64,000 nt of DNA from Streptomyces sp. NBC_00335. Its GTDB lineage: Bacteria > Actinomycetota > Actinomycetes > Streptomycetales > Streptomycetaceae. The position numbers and the translations under genes are program-made. Position 1 is the first letter of the stretch, and every line of letters starts with the position of its first letter. Below the pieces are notes generated by a model. The model had not been told where the DNA came from. It made no database searches and saw only the letters and a program-made list of their open reading frames with translations. This document shows, in pieces, positions 62,842 to 64,000 of this stretch. The DNA lies in the NCBI RefSeq assembly GCF_036127095.1, contig NZ_CP108006.1, positions 2,046,001 through 2,110,000 on the forward strand. Reading direction: 5' to 3'.

Positions 62842-63015
62842 ATGGACGCATTCACCGCGGGTCTCCTGCAGCGCATCAGGAGCACGCAGTCGGACCTCAG
62901 GCAGGCTCGTGAAACGGGCGACGACTTCCTCGTGGAAGTGGAACAGGCGGAGCTGGAAGACCTCCAGCGCATCGCCGCCGATCACGGCGTTCCGGTCACC
63001 GTCTCCGCCTGCTGA
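62842..63015 (+). CDS. Small conserved protein (57 aa)
   Basis: MDAFTAGLLQRIRSTQSDLR then an acidic helical body. GAGGGGGCGAACCCACG precedes the ATG. Small conserved helical protein, divergent from cutRS; function unknown. Confidence 0.7.
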   Translation: MDAFTAGLLQRIRSTQSDLRQARETGDDFLVEVEQAELEDLQRIAADHGVPVTVSAC

Positions 63016-63097
63016 TCCCAGCCGCCGTACCCACACACCCCGGACCCCGGAGGCCGCCACCCGGCCGCCGGGGTTCCTTCATGCCCCGCGGCGTCCC

Positions 63098-63121
63098 GGA
63101 ACCCGCCCCGGGGCGGGTTCC
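63098..63121. terminator. Bidirectional palindromic terminator
   Basis: GGAACCCGCCCC / GGGGCGGGTTCC with no loop, between convergent genes. Confidence 0.75.
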
Positions 63122-63126
63122 ACCGC

Positions 63127-63966
63127 TCAGTCGTGCCAGGCCCCTGCTTCCTCCAGCAGCGGCCGCAGCGAGGCGAACACCGCGGGGGTCGCGGCCAGCG
63201 CGAGCTCGCCCGAGGCGGGCTCCCCGGGCCGGCCGCCCGTGACCGCGCCGGCCTCCCGCGCGATCAGCTCTCCGGCCGCCAGGTCCCACGGGTTCAGCCC
63301 GCGCTCCCAGTACCCGTCTAGCCGTCCGGCGGCCACGTCGCACAGGTCGATCGCCGCCGAACCGCCGCGCCGGATGTCCCGGACCAGCGGGATGATCCGC
63401 TGCGCGACATCGGCCTGGTGCGCCCGCCGGCTCTGGACGTACGCGAATCCGGTGCCGATCAGCGCCTGGTCCAGCGGAGCGGCCGGCCGGCAGGCGAGGC
63501 GGACGTCGCCCAGCCAGGCCCCGCCTCCCAGCACCGCGTGGTACGTCTCCCCGCGCATCGGCGCCGCCACGACCCCGGCCACCGTCTCGCCGCGGTACTC
63601 GGCCGCGATGGACACGCCCCAGGTCGGCAGCCCGTAGAGGTAGTTCACCGTGCCGTCGAGCGGGTCGATGACCCACCGCACGCCACTGGTGCCGGCCGAT
63701 TCGGAACCCTCCTCGCCCAGCAGCCCGTCCTCGGGCCGCCGTTCCCCGAGGATCCCGGTGATCAGCTTCTCGGCCGCGATGTCCATCTCGGTCACCACGT
63801 CGATCGGGCTCGTCTTGGTCGAGGCGACCGCCAGATCGGCGGGCCGCCCGTCCCTCAGCAGCGCGCCCGCCCGGCCGGCCGCCTCCAGGGCCACGTCCAG
63901 CAGTTCGGTCTTCAGCTCTTCGGAGATCACGCCGGGCTCCCGTTCATCGAGTTCTGCGGACGTCAC
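63127..63966 (-). CDS. Inositol monophosphatase family protein
   Basis: About 279 residues; start GTG at 63966 chosen, with 63987 (7 residues longer) or a GTG inside also possible. Lithium-sensitive phosphatase motifs: LGEEG (about 85-89, metal Glu), WVIDPLDGTVNYLYG (Asp/Asp metal site) and GLNPWDLAAGELIAREAG (substrate/metal Asp). Hydrolyses inositol phosphates or related sugar phosphates. It faces the small gene across the palindromic terminator. Confidence 0.88.
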   Translation of the reverse strand: MTSAELDEREPGVISEELKTELLDVALEAAGRAGALLRDGRPADLAVASTKTSPIDVVTEMDIAAEKLITGILGERRPEDGLLGEEGSESAGTSGVRWVIDPLDGTVNYLYGLPTWGVSIAAEYRGETVAGVVAAPMRGETYHAVLGGGAWLGDVRLACRPAAPLDQALIGTGFAYVQSRRAHQADVAQRIIPLVRDIRRGGSAAIDLCDVAAGRLDGYWERGLNPWDLAAGELIAREAGAVTGGRPGEPASGELALAATPAVFASLRPLLEEAGAWHD

Positions 63967-64000
63967 TGCGCGCCCTTCGCTGCGCACACCGGCGGCTACG

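Overview
The window is GC-rich actinobacterial DNA, almost certainly a Streptomyces chromosome. Coding strands show strong third-position GC, GTG starts are frequent, and the right-hand quarter carries a typical Streptomyces core block: an RNA methyltransferase, a KimA-like permease with paired TrkA proteins, KdpDE, DUF3710, dUTPase, DUF3093, DUF4193, a CutRS-like two-component system and inositol monophosphatase. No rRNA, tRNA or CRISPR array was seen.

Layout. (1) 1-6.1 kb: MaoC-like hydratase, a Cys/Met-metabolism PLP enzyme, a 14-TM MFS exporter with two TACCC-N5-GGGTA boxes, and a translationally coupled cysteine synthase-like enzyme plus MFS exporter. (2) 6.2-15.8 kb: a metal (probably copper) handling region. 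It holds four small His/Met-rich secreted proteins of one family, a BNR-like lipoprotein, a DUF305 lipoprotein, a DUF4396 protein under a perfect CsoR/RicR-type palindrome, an 18-Cys copper-storage protein, a DUF2269-like protein with a 48-aa partner next to a TetR regulator, a CopZ-like chaperone and a membrane protein ending in a cupredoxin domain. One gene (6819-7546) is a multiply frameshifted copy of an intact one (13073-13804). (3) 16-18.1 kb and 44.5-46.6 kb: two direct copies of a ~2.13 kb unit. Each contains a gene for a ~480-aa winged-helix/coiled-coil protein, an iterated GCGTCA array and a 60-bp segment matching the 3' end of the RNA methyltransferase gene. (4) 18.1-46.5 kb, between the two units: a ~28.5 kb accessory island. 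It carries a CBM14-like secreted protein, a class F sortase with a likely substrate, a DUF6236 protein, a YcaO locus with a 41-aa peptide gene, an aldo/keto reductase, a TauD dioxygenase, a NodB lipoprotein, a two-component system, a three-gene terpenoid cluster, an I36 protease inhibitor, a trypsin homologue lacking all three catalytic residues, several small secreted proteins, an MpaB/Lcp-like oxygenase, and an XRE-ImmA/IrrE plus zinc-protein module. (5) 46.6-64 kb: ordered, conserved chromosomal genes.

The best explanation is a tandem array of two related genomic islands inserted at the 3' end of the RNA methyltransferase gene. The proximal island is 18.05-46.55 kb; the distal one holds the copper region and extends left of the window. 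Each has the same kind of gene at the end nearest the methyltransferase. No integrase, transposase or relaxase is recognisable in the proximal island, so the repeated HTH/coiled-coil gene with its flanking iterons and inverted arms is the main candidate for an undescribed mobility or maintenance module.

Within the copper region, storage (Csp), chaperone (CopZ-like), periplasmic (DUF305, cupredoxin, His-rich) and export (MFS) functions are plausibly coordinated by a CsoR/RicR-family repressor encoded elsewhere. In the core block, KimA-like uptake, two RCK/TrkA proteins and KdpDE suggest a potassium-homeostasis neighbourhood.
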